DNA from: Candidatus Gastranaerophilales bacterium
GTDB taxonomy: Bacteria > Cyanobacteriota > Vampirovibrionia > Gastranaerophilales > Gastranaerophilaceae
Assembly: GCA_016287985.1 (NCBI GenBank)
Contig: JAEEXX010000004.1
Location: 1-52,181 of the forward strand
Reading direction: 5' to 3'
DNA: 52,181 nt
Shown here: piece after piece, positions 43,412-51,880 of the stretch
Layout of the letters: every line of letters begins with the position of its first letter
How positions within the stretch are numbered: position 1 is the first letter of the stretch
Notes under the pieces: generated by a model
The model's input: the letters and a program-made list of their open reading frames with translations, nothing else
What the model was told of the DNA's origin: nothing
Database searches by the model: none
Translations under genes and position numbers: made by a program

Positions 43412-44482
43412 TTAATCAGTTATTTTTCTTTCCAAATTTAAGTCATCCAAAACTTTTTCTATTTCAGGCATTTGAGGGCAGCTTCTTTCATAAAAATCTC
43501 TTGCATTTAATGGTTTATCCGGTTTTGTATAGCGTGCGCATTCCCAATCTATTACGGCGCCCTTCGGATATTTAACTTTATTTTTTCTTATGTGGTGTGG
43601 TGCTGTATTGATGTGAATATTATGCGCAATTTCTTTTGGAACTCCTATTGCATACATAATTAACTTGTCCAAATCATGCAAATATCCGCGCAATGTGTTT
43701 TTGCCGGTCAATTTCTTCTCCACGGCTAAATAGGCTTTTTTATGTTCCCAAGTGTATTTAATACGTTTTGGGTAACCTATAAAGTATTTTCTTATAGCAT
43801 CATCAATTTTTTCAACCAAGCTTTGTTTTTCCCAAGCGTAGTGATGTTCTAACGTATCAATTAAATTTTCAACCTGATCAATTGTAATATCAGCTCCAAA
43901 AGAATTATCAATAATAAAATCGGCCTTTTTGGCTTTTATACGTTGATCCATTTGAGAATTTATTCTGTCTTTTGCGGTTTCCTCTGTTAGGAATGGATTT
44001 CTTGCAAGAAGTCTTTTTAGTTGTAATTGTGGTCCTATTTTTATGAACAAAACTTTGTCATAATCTTTCTGTTTCCCTGTTTCAAACAAAAGCGGATTAA
44101 AAATAGCTACATATTTTTCTTCTTTATTTTCTTTTACAAAATTATCTACATATTTTTCCACCGCAGGATGAACAATTTCTTCCAAAGCTTTTTTAATTTC
44201 AGGGTTTTTGAATACAAAAGTTCTTATTTTACTTCTGTCAATAAAATCATCATTATCAAGTTCATGGAAGCCGAAGCTGCCGAACATGGCTTTTACTTTT
44301 TCTATAACATTTTTGTCGGATTCATAAAGTTTATGGCATACATCGTCGACATCAATACATTTTATTCTTTGATTTTCAAAATATCTTTGCACTGTTGATT
44401 TACCTGATGCAATGTTGCCTGTTACACCAAGTTTATATGCTTCAAAATTAGGTGAATATGATGATGTCGAATTTATATTCAT
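43412..44482 (-). CDS. coaE: Dephospho-CoA kinase with N-terminal F-motif tag and C-terminal His-rich domain
   Basis: 356 residues; CoaE alone is about 200. Residues 1-16 form an extension containing YSPNFEAY. The kinase follows: P-loop GVTGNIASGKST (19-30), IDVDDVCHKLY, VHPAVEKY and the lid NPFLTEETAKDRINSQM. From about 225 to 356 there is an added domain with HDLDK (269-273), His287, His290 and His296-His297, and IDWECARYTKP, resembling DUF5662-like or HD-type metal sites. CoaE phosphorylates dephospho-CoA, the last CoA step; coaD, which makes its substrate, is 4 bases upstream. Role of the added domain is unknown. Confidence 0.9.
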   Translation of the reverse strand: MNINSTSSYSPNFEAYKLGVTGNIASGKSTVQRYFENQRIKCIDVDDVCHKLYESDKNVIEKVKAMFGSFGFHELDNDDFIDRSKIRTFVFKNPEIKKALEEIVHPAVEKYVDNFVKENKEEKYVAIFNPLLFETGKQKDYDKVLFIKIGPQLQLKRLLARNPFLTEETAKDRINSQMDQRIKAKKADFIIDNSFGADITIDQVENLIDTLEHHYAWEKQSLVEKIDDAIRKYFIGYPKRIKYTWEHKKAYLAVEKKLTGKNTLRGYLHDLDKLIMYAIGVPKEIAHNIHINTAPHHIRKNKVKYPKGAVIDWECARYTKPDKPLNARDFYERSCPQMPEIEKVLDDLNLERKITD

Positions 44483-44486
44483 TTCT

Positions 44487-45071
44487 TTATGCCTTATCTT
44501 CGAATTTTTTAATTATGTAATTATATACAGGTTCAGGAACAATTTCTTTAATCTTGTTAAAATCTTTTTTTTGAATTAATTTTCTTACAGCACTTGAAGA
44601 AACCGCTTTGTTAATAGCACTTGATAATATATATAATGTCAGTATCCCGGGAGCAAGCTTTTCATTAGTATCATGCACTTTGACTTCTTCCTTAAAGTCT
44701 TGCGTATTTGGACGCATTCCCCTTAGTAGTGTATTGGCGCCATGTTCTTTTGCATAATCGACAGTAAGTCCTTCATAGTAATCAACTTTTACATTCGGCA
44801 AATCTTTTACTGATTGTTTTATAAGTTCTTTTCTTTCATCTACAGAAAACCAAGGTTTCTTATTAGGATTTATAGCAATTAATACAATTAATTTGTCAAA
44901 GTATTTTGCCATAGCTTTTACTAAGTCAAAGTGCCCGTTGGTTATAGGGTCAAATGTTCCAGCATAAACTGCAATATTTTTGACTTTTTGGCAAAAACTC
45001 AGATTTTTTATTTTTGGATTATCGTGAATTATCGGTTTAGCATAATATACCGGATTATGTTGAATCTTCAT
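44487..45071 (-). CDS. coaD: Phosphopantetheine adenylyltransferase with N-terminal extension
   Basis: 194 residues; CoaD is usually about 160. After an extra 31 residues (with KNLSFCQK at about 22-29) comes the core: AVYAGTFDPITNGHFD (TNGH at 44-47, nucleotide binding), NPNKKPWFSVDER, LLRGMRPNTQDFKEE and the C-terminal SSSAVRKLI. It transfers AMP from ATP to 4'-phosphopantetheine. The TSSSxVRE-type region and RGxR are normal. The extension is unlikely to be a false start because GGAGG stands 8 bases before the ATG at 45071. Confidence 0.93.
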   Translation of the reverse strand: MKIQHNPVYYAKPIIHDNPKIKNLSFCQKVKNIAVYAGTFDPITNGHFDLVKAMAKYFDKLIVLIAINPNKKPWFSVDERKELIKQSVKDLPNVKVDYYEGLTVDYAKEHGANTLLRGMRPNTQDFKEEVKVHDTNEKLAPGILTLYILSSAINKAVSSSAVRKLIQKKDFNKIKEIVPEPVYNYIIKKFEDKA

Positions 45072-45090
45072 TAACAGCCTCCATATGACT

Positions 45091-45121
45091 ATACCAAAAC
45101 CTGTAAAAAATAATTTTGCTA
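45091..45121 (-). promoter_or_regulatory. Promoter-like element upstream of coaD (shared box)
   Basis: On the minus strand TAGCAAAATTATTTTTTACA followed by GGTTTTGGTATAGT. It matches the boxes before pflB, 45774 and 46511; a -10-like TATAGT follows. Leader about 20 bases. Confidence 0.55.
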
Positions 45122-45137
45122 TTTTATATGTAAAAAA

Positions 45138-45626
45138 CTATTTAATCTCAAAATCTATACTTGTATTTTCGTTATTACCTTTTTTCATGCCCGTAATGAG
45201 TTCATATACGTAGGCGGTAATTAAACCTGAAAAACCATTAAATAATGCACTTATACCTGCCATAAAAACGATAAGCATTAACATTACTATAGTAGTGCCT
45301 AATCCTCCGGTGAGGAAAAATCGCATGAAACCTTGGGTATAAGAGGGAACAAGCCAGCCCACGAGCATGCTTATCGGGGTGTAAACAACAGCGAATGCAA
45401 TAAAAGAAATAAAACCTATAACTGCACCAAAAATGCAGCCTTCCCTAATACTTATGATTCCTATCAGGTCATTTTGTTTAAGATATGCAATAATGATGGC
45501 CGAGAGAAAAAGAATCAGGGTGAAAAAGCTTATTGCACTTATGTAAGGAATAACTGTTATAAACCCCAAAACAGCACCTGCGAAAGCACTTAAAATTGCC
45601 AATTGTTTTAATATTAATAAATTCAT
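45138..45626 (-). CDS. Small integral membrane protein (unknown)
   Basis: 162 residues with about four transmembrane helices (roughly 10-30, 32-48, 62-92 and 105-142) separated by short loops, and a polar C-terminus. Gly-rich turns (GGLGTTIVMLMLIVFMAGISALFNGF) suggest tightly packed helices. I recognise no family. It is upstream of coaD on the same strand with a 66-base gap that holds the coaD box, so probably a separate unit. Confidence 0.75.
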   Translation of the reverse strand: MNLLILKQLAILSAFAGAVLGFITVIPYISAISFFTLILFLSAIIIAYLKQNDLIGIISIREGCIFGAVIGFISFIAFAVVYTPISMLVGWLVPSYTQGFMRFFLTGGLGTTIVMLMLIVFMAGISALFNGFSGLITAYVYELITGMKKGNNENTSIDFEIK

Positions 45627-45703
45627 ATTTTTTCTTCCCCTGTTTGATTATATCAAATGTTTTTTAAATCTTCAATATTACTGTTATAACGACTTTTGTA
45701 AGA

Positions 45704-45765
45704 ATTGTAACATCTTTTATACTTACTGTGCAAAAATTTTTTACGGGGTTAATATATATTAGAGG
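45704..45765 (+). promoter_or_regulatory. Conserved upstream block, copy 1 (before 45774)
   Basis: ATTGTAACAT..TTTTATA.., GCAAAAATTTTTTACGGGGTT and ATATATATTA line up with 46424-46485 over about 60 bases with few changes. TTGTAAGAA-TTGTAACAT is a 9-base-spaced direct repeat (45696-45713). Contains the shared promoter-like box at 45728-45752. Confidence 0.65.
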
Positions 45766-45773
45766 GAAATATA

Positions 45774-46406
45774 GTGCAAATTACACCAATAAGTTGTAAA
45801 GTATATCACCAGAATAAAACAACTCAAAAAAATACGTTAGGCATTTCCAATTTAGCTTTTTCAGGGGCTAAACAACAGCTGATTGCAGTTGCAACAGAAG
45901 ATTTTCGAACCGAAACAGCCAAAAAATTATATTCGAGCATCCGTAATCTTTTCCAAAACATAGGTAATGCCGGAAATATAAATGATGTAAAAATTCTCAG
46001 CGAAAATCTTGAATTTTACAATAAAAAAATAAGACAAAAATTTACTACAAATGTTGATACTTTGCTGTCAATTAAAAAAAGTCCGAATACCGCAGTTTTG
46101 CAGCTATTTAGGCAGTATCCCAGCAAGTTCAAACACTGTGTATTTGAAGCAGAGCTTGACAAAGACGGTCAAATGGTCAATGGTAGTTACCAGATAGGGA
46201 ATTTGAAATTTGAACGAAAAAATTACAATATAAGGAGAATGCAAGTCGGAGAAAGAACATTATTACCGCATGGTGATAATGATAGAGAGTGGAACATAAC
46301 TTCTGAAATTTTACCGGCATGGCAACGCTATGGCGACAATTCAACCCGCGGAATGTATGAAATATTTATCGAATTGGCACGTCTGTATACAACTTTATAC
46401 AAATAA
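45774..46406 (+). CDS. Unknown protein with N-terminal F-x-G tag
   Basis: 210 residues from a GTG preceded by AGAGGGAA. N-terminus MQITPIS.., then a short linker ending GISNLAFSGA (F29-S-G31), similar to the tags of the CoaE, CoaD and repeat-protein N-termini. The rest (TETAKKLYSSIRNLFQNIGN, FEAELDKDGQMVNG, LLPHGDNDREWN) is soluble and unrecognised. No signal peptide. Its upstream region is a near copy of that before 46511, so both genes are probably co-regulated. Confidence 0.72.
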   Translation: MQITPISCKVYHQNKTTQKNTLGISNLAFSGAKQQLIAVATEDFRTETAKKLYSSIRNLFQNIGNAGNINDVKILSENLEFYNKKIRQKFTTNVDTLLSIKKSPNTAVLQLFRQYPSKFKHCVFEAELDKDGQMVNGSYQIGNLKFERKNYNIRRMQVGERTLLPHGDNDREWNITSEILPAWQRYGDNSTRGMYEIFIELARLYTTLYK

Positions 46407-46423
46407 AAGCACGGCTGACAAAA

Positions 46424-46485
46424 ATTGTAACATTTTGTATATCTACTTAGCAAAAAAATTTTTTACGGGTTTTATATGTGTTATA
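46424..46485 (+). promoter_or_regulatory. Conserved upstream block, copy 2 (before 46511)
   Basis: ATTGTAACATTTTGTATATC, CTACTTAGCAAAAAAATTTT and TTACGGGTTTTATATGTG match the block at 45704-45765, and the TAGCAAAA..TTTACGGG part matches the boxes of pflB and coaD. Confidence 0.65.
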
Positions 46486-46510
46486 AAGAATGTAACGGAG
46501 GTTGAGTATA

Positions 46511-47023
46511 ATGGAAATTGCTGCAATAAGAACAGAAATAATAAGCAAATATAAGACATTGACCGATATGGCGCATATTAAGCCGAAAGACAATATTGAA
46601 GTTCCATTTTGGCAGCTGAGAATGGGAAGATGGGGTATAAGTCAAGGTCTTGATATATGGTGCAGTTCAAGAGCTTTGGAAAGAAAATTGGCTAAACAAA
46701 GAAAATGGGAAGAAAAACACCCTTACGAATCACATTGGCGGGCAATGACATCAAAACAATTCAAAAGAGAAGAAAAAAGGGATAATTATATTATGGCGGA
46801 TGTAGGCGTTGATAGATTCGAATTAAAAATTAAACCTTTTTGGATGCGTAAAAAACGTGCAATGACAATAATTAGTGAACAACTTGATAAATTTATAAAT
46901 AATTACAATAGTGATGCGGTTAAGAAAGAGCAAGTTCCTGTTAGAATCTACACAAAAGAATACCTCGATTATCTGACAGGGGAAAATCCTGATTTTAAAA
47001 AAGTTGAATATAAAGATCAGTAG
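46511..47023 (+). CDS. Basic unknown protein
   Basis: 170 residues, very basic, with WQLRMGRWGISQGLDIWCSS and KQRKWEEKHPYESHWRAM, no signal peptide or membrane helix; it could bind nucleic acid. ATG 46511 is preferred over TTG 46502 because GGAGG lies about 8 bases upstream. I recognise no family. It is downstream of 45774 behind a copied promoter region and converges on leuC. Confidence 0.72.
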   Translation: MEIAAIRTEIISKYKTLTDMAHIKPKDNIEVPFWQLRMGRWGISQGLDIWCSSRALERKLAKQRKWEEKHPYESHWRAMTSKQFKREEKRDNYIMADVGVDRFELKIKPFWMRKKRAMTIISEQLDKFINNYNSDAVKKEQVPVRIYTKEYLDYLTGENPDFKKVEYKDQ

Positions 47024-47046
47024 ATTAGGTAGAACCAAATCTTGCC

Positions 47047-48291
47047 TTATTCTGCCGAGATGTATCCTCTTAATGCAGTATATGCCGCTACATAAGGTGA
47101 TGCTAGATATATAAACCCTTTAGTATTCCCCATTCTGCCTTGGAAGTTTCTGTTTTGTGTCGCAAGACAGACTTCTCCGTCACCTAAGATTCCGGCATGA
47201 ACTCCTACGCAAGGCCCGCAGCCAGGGGGTAAAATTGAGGCGTTTGCGTCAACAAAAATGTCTATCAAACCTTCTTTTAGTGCCTGTTTATAGACATCTC
47301 TTGATGCGGGGCAAATAAGCATCCTGACATCATCATGGACTTTGTTCCCCTTGAGAATATCCGCAACAATTCTCAAATCTTCAATTCTTCCGTTCGTACA
47401 AGTCCCAACATAAACCTGATTAACCTTGATATGTCCTAATTCATTTACCCCCTTGGTATTGTCTACGGTATGCGGACAAGAAACCGTATGCGGAACATCT
47501 TCGGCATTGATTTCAATTATCCTTTCATATTCTGCATCTGAATCAGGCAGGATTTGTCTGAATTTATCCCCTCTGCCTCTTTCTTCAAGGAATGCTTTTG
47601 TTTTATCATCTGCAATAAATAAACCGCATTTTGCGCCAGCCTCAACTGCCATATTGGCAAGGGTAAACCTTTCTGACATCGGCATATTATCAATCGTATC
47701 GCCTGTAAATTCAAGTGCTTTGTATGTAGCGCCGTCTGCCCCTATCATGCCGATAAAATAGAGCATCAAATCTTTTGCACAGACTCCTTTTCTGAATTTA
47801 CCTCTAACAACAACTTTGAATGTTGCGGGGACTTTAAGCCAAGTTTTTCCGAGAGCCATTCCGACAGCAATATCTGTTGAGCCCATCCCTGTTGCAAATG
47901 CACCCAATGCACCTGATGTGCAGGTATGAGAATCTGCACCAATCAAAATTTCTCCGGGGTTAACATAGGATTCTACAAGCCTCTGGTGACAAACACCGGT
48001 TCCTGTCTCGGAAAGCACCGCACCATATTCCTTTGCAAACTCTCTTAATACCATATGGGTATTCGAAAGCTCTTTTCTGGGACTTGGAGAAGCATGGTCA
48101 ATAAATAGAATAGTTCGCCCGGGGTTTTTTAATTTATTTACCCCCCCAAGTTTTTTAAATTCTTGTACAGTTAAAGGTCCGGTTCCGTCTTGAACCGCTG
48201 TAACATCAACATGCGATATAACGAGTTCGCCGGCGTGTACGGTTTTACCTGAATGTTCCGAAATTATTTTTTCAACGAGTGTTTGCCCCAT
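47047..48291 (-). CDS. leuC: 3-isopropylmalate dehydratase large subunit (LeuC family)
   Basis: 414 residues. MGQTLVEKIISEHSGKTVHAGE, FIDHASPSPRKEL, IGADSHTCTSGALGAFATGMGSTD, the Fe-S ligands in VGTCTNGR and ILPPGCGPCVG, and NRNFQGRMG are LeuC/homoaconitase-type marks. The 4Fe-4S enzyme isomerises 2- to 3-isopropylmalate in leucine synthesis. The small subunit LeuD is not in the window. The ATG 48291 with AAGGGAG is used; an open frame continues 116 codons upstream but does not resemble LeuC. Confidence 0.93.
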   Translation of the reverse strand: MGQTLVEKIISEHSGKTVHAGELVISHVDVTAVQDGTGPLTVQEFKKLGGVNKLKNPGRTILFIDHASPSPRKELSNTHMVLREFAKEYGAVLSETGTGVCHQRLVESYVNPGEILIGADSHTCTSGALGAFATGMGSTDIAVGMALGKTWLKVPATFKVVVRGKFRKGVCAKDLMLYFIGMIGADGATYKALEFTGDTIDNMPMSERFTLANMAVEAGAKCGLFIADDKTKAFLEERGRGDKFRQILPDSDAEYERIIEINAEDVPHTVSCPHTVDNTKGVNELGHIKVNQVYVGTCTNGRIEDLRIVADILKGNKVHDDVRMLICPASRDVYKQALKEGLIDIFVDANASILPPGCGPCVGVHAGILGDGEVCLATQNRNFQGRMGNTKGFIYLASPYVAAYTALRGYISAE

Positions 48292-48411
48292 AAAAATTCT
48301 CCCTTTAATCATTATAACTATACCACAAATTTGTATGTTTATATTAAAATTTATTTTAGGGAGAGTGTAGGATTGATTTATGAGTAATTCCCGTAATAAT
48401 AAGGATAAGTA

Positions 48412-49593
48412 ATGGTTAATCATTTGAAATATACATGTTTGTTTGGTGGTGGTGCTGTCCGTGGGCTTGCATATGTGGGGGCAATACGCGCACTTGAAGA
48501 ACTCGGGGTTGAATATGATATTATAGGGGGTTCTTCTGTAGGTTCCGTATTTGCTGCTTTGGTTGCCTGCGGATATAAGTCCTACGAACTTGAAAATCTT
48601 TTTATGAAAGTTAATTTTGAGCTTTTTAAGGATATCCATTTTGGATTTGGTAAACCGTTTGCTTTGAGCAGGGGAGAAATTTTTGTTGATTGGCTTAATG
48701 AATTGATTTCAAGAAAAATTACAAACAAAAATAAGACTAACCTTACTTTCGCAGATTTGGACCAGGATTTAGTTATAGTTACGACCAACTTGAAAACCTT
48801 TACAACACAAGAATTTTCTAAAATTAAAACCCCTGATTTTGAAATAGCAAAAGCCATAAGGATATCTTCGAGTATGCCGGGTCTTATGCCGCCGTACAAA
48901 TATGGTGATGCAGAGCTGGTCGACGGAGATTTGCAAAAGGCTTCTCCTATGTGGAGATTGACGGATACACTTGAAAACTCCGCAAGCAGAATTATGGAAT
49001 TTCGTCTTGAAGGGGATTGCTCAAATGAAGCGAAGAGTCCGGTTTCGTTTATTAATACAATTTACAGCTGTATAACCGATATAGCAACTAATTTTGTAAC
49101 AGAAATTTATGGGCAAAATGACAGATACGATTGTATAAGAATTAATACCGGAAGTATCTTTTTTGCGGACTTTAATTTGGATAGGGATTCCAGAAGAAAT
49201 CTGATAAATAGCGGTTATGAACAAACCATGAAATATTTTAAAGAAATTTTACCCGCAAAAAAAGAAAAAATTGAAAATGTTTATTCTGCAATACTAAAGT
49301 ATCTTAAAAATGCAAATAAAGGACTGAAAGCAAACAATGTTGAAGAAGTTCAGTGGTGGTTTGGAGATTTGTTCACTATTTTATGTGAAAATAAAGAAAT
49401 TGTGGATAAAACAGTCTATGACAAAATTGTTAATCTAAAAAACATGCTTATGGATTCATCTTCAAAATTTTTGATTTTTTATACCAAGTTTAATGACAGA
49501 AAAGATTTGGAAAAATGCATGCAAGAAGTTATAAATCTTGTGGATGAACATGCTTCCGAGGTAAAACTGTTTTTACAGAACCAAAATCAATAA
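48412..49593 (+). CDS. Patatin-like phospholipase
   Basis: 393 residues. Oxyanion-hole GGGAVRG (12-18), nucleophile elbow Gly40-Ser-Ser42-Val-Gly44, and the dyad aspartate Asp171-Gly172. These are the three patatin marks. It probably hydrolyses membrane lipids or esters. The part after about residue 280 is helical and unrelated to the core. No signal peptide, so cytoplasmic or injected. AAGGAT precedes the ATG; divergent from leuC. Confidence 0.92.
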   Translation: MVNHLKYTCLFGGGAVRGLAYVGAIRALEELGVEYDIIGGSSVGSVFAALVACGYKSYELENLFMKVNFELFKDIHFGFGKPFALSRGEIFVDWLNELISRKITNKNKTNLTFADLDQDLVIVTTNLKTFTTQEFSKIKTPDFEIAKAIRISSSMPGLMPPYKYGDAELVDGDLQKASPMWRLTDTLENSASRIMEFRLEGDCSNEAKSPVSFINTIYSCITDIATNFVTEIYGQNDRYDCIRINTGSIFFADFNLDRDSRRNLINSGYEQTMKYFKEILPAKKEKIENVYSAILKYLKNANKGLKANNVEEVQWWFGDLFTILCENKEIVDKTVYDKIVNLKNMLMDSSSKFLIFYTKFNDRKDLEKCMQEVINLVDEHASEVKLFLQNQNQ

Positions 49594-49594
49594 A

Positions 49595-50740
49595 CTACAC
49601 AAGGTGGGTTATGTTATCTCTCGTGATTATTGCATCGTAGTTTTTGTATCCAAGTGCTTGCACAATATTGTCAGAGTGTCCGCCTGCGATTTTTCGACAT
49701 TCCTCAGAATCGTAATTTACCATACCTCTGGCGAATTCTAAACCGCTTTCGTCACAAATTGAAACAACTTCTCCCTGTTTGAAATCATTTATAATTTTCA
49801 GTATTCCAATCGGCAAAAGGCTTTTGTATTGTTTTAATATAGCTTCTTTTGCACCTTCGTTAACGATAATTTTTCCTAAAACGTTTGTGGCATAACCAAT
49901 CCAGCGTTTTTTCCCGGAAAGATTTTCATCTGTCGGCATGAACATCGTTCCAAAGTCTTCTCCGTTAAATATTTTGCTGATTATATATGGGATTTTTCCG
50001 TTTGCAATAAGAACTTTGCCTCCGGAGCGGGTAACGAGTTTTGCCGCTTCAAGTTTAGTTTTCATTCCGCCTCGGCCGCCTTCTGAAGCATCTGTCCCAA
50101 GAGCAAGGATCTCATCAGTTACGCCGTTAACCTCTTTAATGAGTTCTGCGTTCGGATTTTTTTTAGGATTAGCAGTATAAAGTCCATTGATATCTGATAG
50201 GAGTATCAGCAATTCGGCATCAAGTTCACTGGATACAAGCGCTGATAATTTGTCATTATCCGAAAAAGAAACTTTAATTCCGGCTAACCTATCAGCCAGT
50301 TCTATTGTGGAAACGGTATCATTTTGATTTATAATGGGAACTACGCCCATTTCAATCAATTTATTTAACGTTGTTCTCAGGCTTAAATATCTGTGGCGTA
50401 AAGAAAAATCGTCTTCTGTCAAAAGGATTTGCGCAATCGGAATATCAAAAACTCCAAAACCATTCTCATAGAATGACATCAAACGACTCTGGCCAACAGC
50501 TGCGCATGCTTGTTTAACACCATCGCCGTCAGTTGTTTCAAGGTTTAATTTTTTCTTGCCTAACCCTACTGCACCTGAAGTTATAACAATAACTTCTTTT
50601 CCGGATTTAACAAGTTTGGAAATATCTTCGATAAATGAATAAATCCTAGAAAGAGCAACCTCGCCTTCTTCATTTCTCAAAATATTTGTTCCGAATTTGA
50701 CTACAATTCTTTTTGCATTTATGAATTCTTCTCTTTGCAT
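49595..50740 (-). CDS. proB: Glutamate 5-kinase with PUA domain
   Basis: 381 residues. Amino-acid-kinase domain (VVKFGTNIL, ITSGAVGLGKKKL, QNDTVST, SDNDKLSALV, LSDINGLYTANP, GGRGGMKTKLEAAK) and a C-terminal PUA domain (about 285-365, KIIVNEGAKEAILK and SLLPIGI). It phosphorylates glutamate, the first committed step to proline. proA is not visible. It begins four bases after the thrC stop, so the two are one operon. Confidence 0.95.
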   Translation of the reverse strand: MQREEFINAKRIVVKFGTNILRNEEGEVALSRIYSFIEDISKLVKSGKEVIVITSGAVGLGKKKLNLETTDGDGVKQACAAVGQSRLMSFYENGFGVFDIPIAQILLTEDDFSLRHRYLSLRTTLNKLIEMGVVPIINQNDTVSTIELADRLAGIKVSFSDNDKLSALVSSELDAELLILLSDINGLYTANPKKNPNAELIKEVNGVTDEILALGTDASEGGRGGMKTKLEAAKLVTRSGGKVLIANGKIPYIISKIFNGEDFGTMFMPTDENLSGKKRWIGYATNVLGKIIVNEGAKEAILKQYKSLLPIGILKIINDFKQGEVVSICDESGLEFARGMVNYDSEECRKIAGGHSDNIVQALGYKNYDAIITRDNITHLV

Positions 50741-50744
50741 AGTT

Positions 50745-51803
50745 CTATATTCCCATAACCCTTAATACATCTTCTAATTCTGCCGAACTCTTTTTGACAT
50801 CCGCATTTGAATATTTTATAGCATTGTCCGGGTCTTTTAAGCCATTGCCGGTAAGAATGCAAACGATATCTGTACCTTGTTTTACCAATCCTTGAGAATG
50901 TGCCTGAATCAATCCCGCTACGGATGCTGCGCTTGCAGGCTCGCAAAGAACGCCTTCTGTCGAAGCAAGCAGTTTATATGCTTCTACTATTTTTTCATCA
51001 TTTACGCATCCGATTTTACCGCCGCTCTCGTCACGTGCTGCTTCTGCTTGCTTCCAGCTTGCAGGATTGCCTATTCTTATCGCTGTGGCAAGAGTTTCCG
51101 GTTTCATAATTCTTTCACCGCGAACAATTGCAGCAGCGCCTTCCGCCTCAAAGCCCATCATCATAGGTAAATTATTGATTACTCCTGCTGCTTTATATTC
51201 TTTGTAGCCTTTCCAGTAAGCTGTTATGTTTCCGGCATTCCCGACGGGGATAAAATGATAATCCGGAGCTTTGCCTAGAGAATCGCAAATCTCAAACGCT
51301 CCGGTCTTTTGACCTTCAATTCTGAATGGATTAACCGAATTAACTAAAGTAATCGGATGGGTGTCGGAAATAGCTCTTACACATTCCAGCGCCTGATCAA
51401 AATTCCCCTGAATAGCAATAATTTCTGCTCCATACATCATTGCTTGAGAGAGTTTGCCCAGTGCAATATACCCGTCAGGAATAAGCACAAAGGTCTTTAT
51501 ACCGGCCTTTGCGCCATAAGCTGCAGCAGATGCCGAAGTATTCCCTGTAGATGCGCAAATAATTGCTCCGGCTCCAGCTTCTTTAGCTTTTGTAACAGCC
51601 ATAGTCATACCGCGATCTTTAAAACTCCCTGTAGGATTACAGCCCTCAAATTTCAAATACAAATTGCATTCCAACCCAATTTTCTTAGCAAGGTTATCTG
51701 CCTTAATTAAAGGCGTGTTCCCTTCATTAAGTGTAACAATTTCTGTATCATCGCTCACCGGCAGATATTTCCGGTATTTATCAATTAAACCTTTGTAATA
51801 CAT
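50745..51803 (-). CDS. thrC: Threonine synthase
   Basis: 352 residues. PLP-binding Lys62 in [34 protein letters not shown] and a terminal [11 protein letters not shown]. This short form makes threonine from O-phosphohomoserine. Operon with proB. ATG has GGAGAG upstream and a predicted promoter at 51828-51855. Confidence 0.95.
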   Translation of the reverse strand: MYYKGLIDKYRKYLPVSDDTEIVTLNEGNTPLIKADNLAKKIGLECNLYLKFEGCNPTGSFKDRGMTMAVTKAKEAGAGAIICASTGNTSASAAAYGAKAGIKTFVLIPDGYIALGKLSQAMMYGAEIIAIQGNFDQALECVRAISDTHPITLVNSVNPFRIEGQKTGAFEICDSLGKAPDYHFIPVGNAGNITAYWKGYKEYKAAGVINNLPMMMGFEAEGAAAIVRGERIMKPETLATAIRIGNPASWKQAEAARDESGGKIGCVNDEKIVEAYKLLASTEGVLCEPASAASVAGLIQAHSQGLVKQGTDIVCILTGNGLKDPDNAIKYSNADVKKSSAELEDVLRVMGI

Positions 51804-51827
51804 TATTTCTCTCCAATCCCTTAATCA

Positions 51828-51855
51828 AATATAGCATAATCGGACGTTAATGCAA
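51828..51855 (-). promoter_or_regulatory. Predicted promoter of thrC-proB
   Basis: On the minus strand TTGCAT (51855-51850), 16-base spacer, TATATT (51833-51828), giving a leader of about 18 bases. Confidence 0.6.
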
Positions 51856-51880
51856 AATGATGTTTTTGGATTGACGAGAT

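Noticed and set aside
48292-48639. 116-codon N-terminal extension of leuC
   Set aside because: The extension is not LeuC-like, overlaps the divergent patatin gene, and a good ribosome site stands before ATG 48291.
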